Origin: an uncultured Ruminococcus sp.
GTDB taxonomy: Bacteria > Bacillota > Clostridia > Oscillospirales > CAG-272
Direction of reading: 5' to 3'
Length of the DNA: 13,271 nt
Assembly: GCA_902783705.1 (NCBI GenBank)
Contig: CACZSA010000115.1
Span: forward strand, 1 to 13,271
Shown here: piece by piece, positions 12,847 through 13,271 of the stretch
Layout of the letters: every line of letters begins with the position of its first letter
Position numbering within the stretch: position 1 is the stretch's first letter
Notes under the pieces: model-generated
What the model saw: only the letters and a program-made list of their open reading frames with translations
Databases searched by the model: none
What the model was told of the DNA's origin: nothing
Made by a program: the position numbers and the translations under genes

Positions 12847-13271
12847 ATGTACAAAGACAAGAAAGTCGTTTTCTCCGGCGTGCAGCCCTCGGGCGTCCTC
12901 ACGATCGGAAACTACCTCGGCGCGATCCGCAATTTCGCCGACTTCTCCGACACGTACCACTGCTACTACTGCGTCGTCGACGAGCACGCGATCACCGTGC
13001 GCCAGGTCCCGGCCGATCTGCGCCGCCGTACCTACGAGACCCTCGCCCTCTACATCGCCTGCGGCCTCGATCCCGAAAAGAACACCCTCTTCGTGCAGAG
13101 CCACGTCTCCGCGCACGCCGAGCTCGGCTGGATCATCGACTGCTACACCATGTTCGGCGAGCTCTCCCGCATGACCCAGTTCAAGGACAAGAGCGCAAAG
13201 AACGCCGACAACATCAACGCCGGCCTCTTCACCTACCCGTCCCTCATGGTGGCGGATATCCTGCTCTATCA
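12847..13271 (+). CDS. trpS: Tryptophanyl-tRNA synthetase, N-terminal part (3' end outside window)
   Basis: Class I aminoacyl-tRNA synthetase charging tRNA-Trp. The frame is open from the ATG at 12847 to the last base, giving 141 complete codons of an expected ~330. The N-terminus VVFSGVQPSGVLTIGNYLGA is diagnostic: it contains the TrpS form of the HIGH signature (TIGNY) for ATP binding. Further family blocks are YYCVVDEHAIT, YIACGLDPEKNTLFVQSHV and LSRMTQFKDKS, ending in PSLMVADILLY. A purine-rich AAAGGAAA lies about ten bases upstream, a rather long spacing. Only 42 bases separate it from the ribulokinase gene, with no promoter, terminator or room for a T-box leader, so at least some expression probably comes by read-through from the upstream transcript. 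Confidence 0.95.
   Translation, partial: MYKDKKVVFSGVQPSGVLTIGNYLGAIRNFADFSDTYHCYYCVVDEHAITVRQVPADLRRRTYETLALYIACGLDPEKNTLFVQSHVSAHAELGWIIDCYTMFGELSRMTQFKDKSAKNADNINAGLFTYPSLMVADILLY

Overview
The window looks like the chromosome of a G+C-rich, uncultured Clostridia-type Firmicute, probably from a gut or another site rich in plant and host glycans. This is inferred from strong AGGAGG-type ribosome binding sites, sigma-A-like promoters with exact 17-base spacers, U-tailed hairpin terminators and the gene families present. No marker here fixes the species.

Left part (1-1804): the C-terminal synthetase half of a glutamine-dependent NAD+ synthase (cut by the window edge), followed on the same strand by a methylthioadenosine/S-adenosylhomocysteine nucleosidase. 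A clearly A+T-richer island follows (about 1805-2611). It holds a small GIY-YIG nuclease gene whose first motif lies upstream of any usable start codon, and two inverted 57-base palindromic repeat units whose inner hairpin stems differ in sequence but still pair. This island is the most unusual part of the window.

Middle part (2612-7558): a probable plus-strand operon of a phosphotransferase-fold kinase, a GH127-type beta-L-arabinofuranosidase, a membrane-anchored N-acetylmuramoyl-L-alanine amidase whose start overlaps the preceding stop, and a compact GH63/GH37-like (alpha/alpha)6 glycosidase. It ends at a strong bidirectional terminator. A GH16 enzyme (minus strand) and a DUF4091/GH123-like hydrolase (plus strand) are then driven by back-to-back promoters around 8318-8403.

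Right part (10000-13271): a second shared terminator; a minus-strand single-span membrane protein of unrecognised family; divergently from it, a ribulokinase (AraB) with a near-consensus promoter; and the start of tryptophanyl-tRNA synthetase, cut by the window edge.

Taken together this is an accessory glycan-use region set between housekeeping genes. The arabinofuranosidase and ribulokinase form a plausible L-arabinose release-and-use pair. None of the four glycosidases shows a secretion signal, which suggests they act on imported oligosaccharides; no transporter, arabinose isomerase or epimerase is in the window. No clear new defence or mobile system can be proven. The best candidate for something undescribed is the pairing of the GIY-YIG gene with the palindromic repeats.
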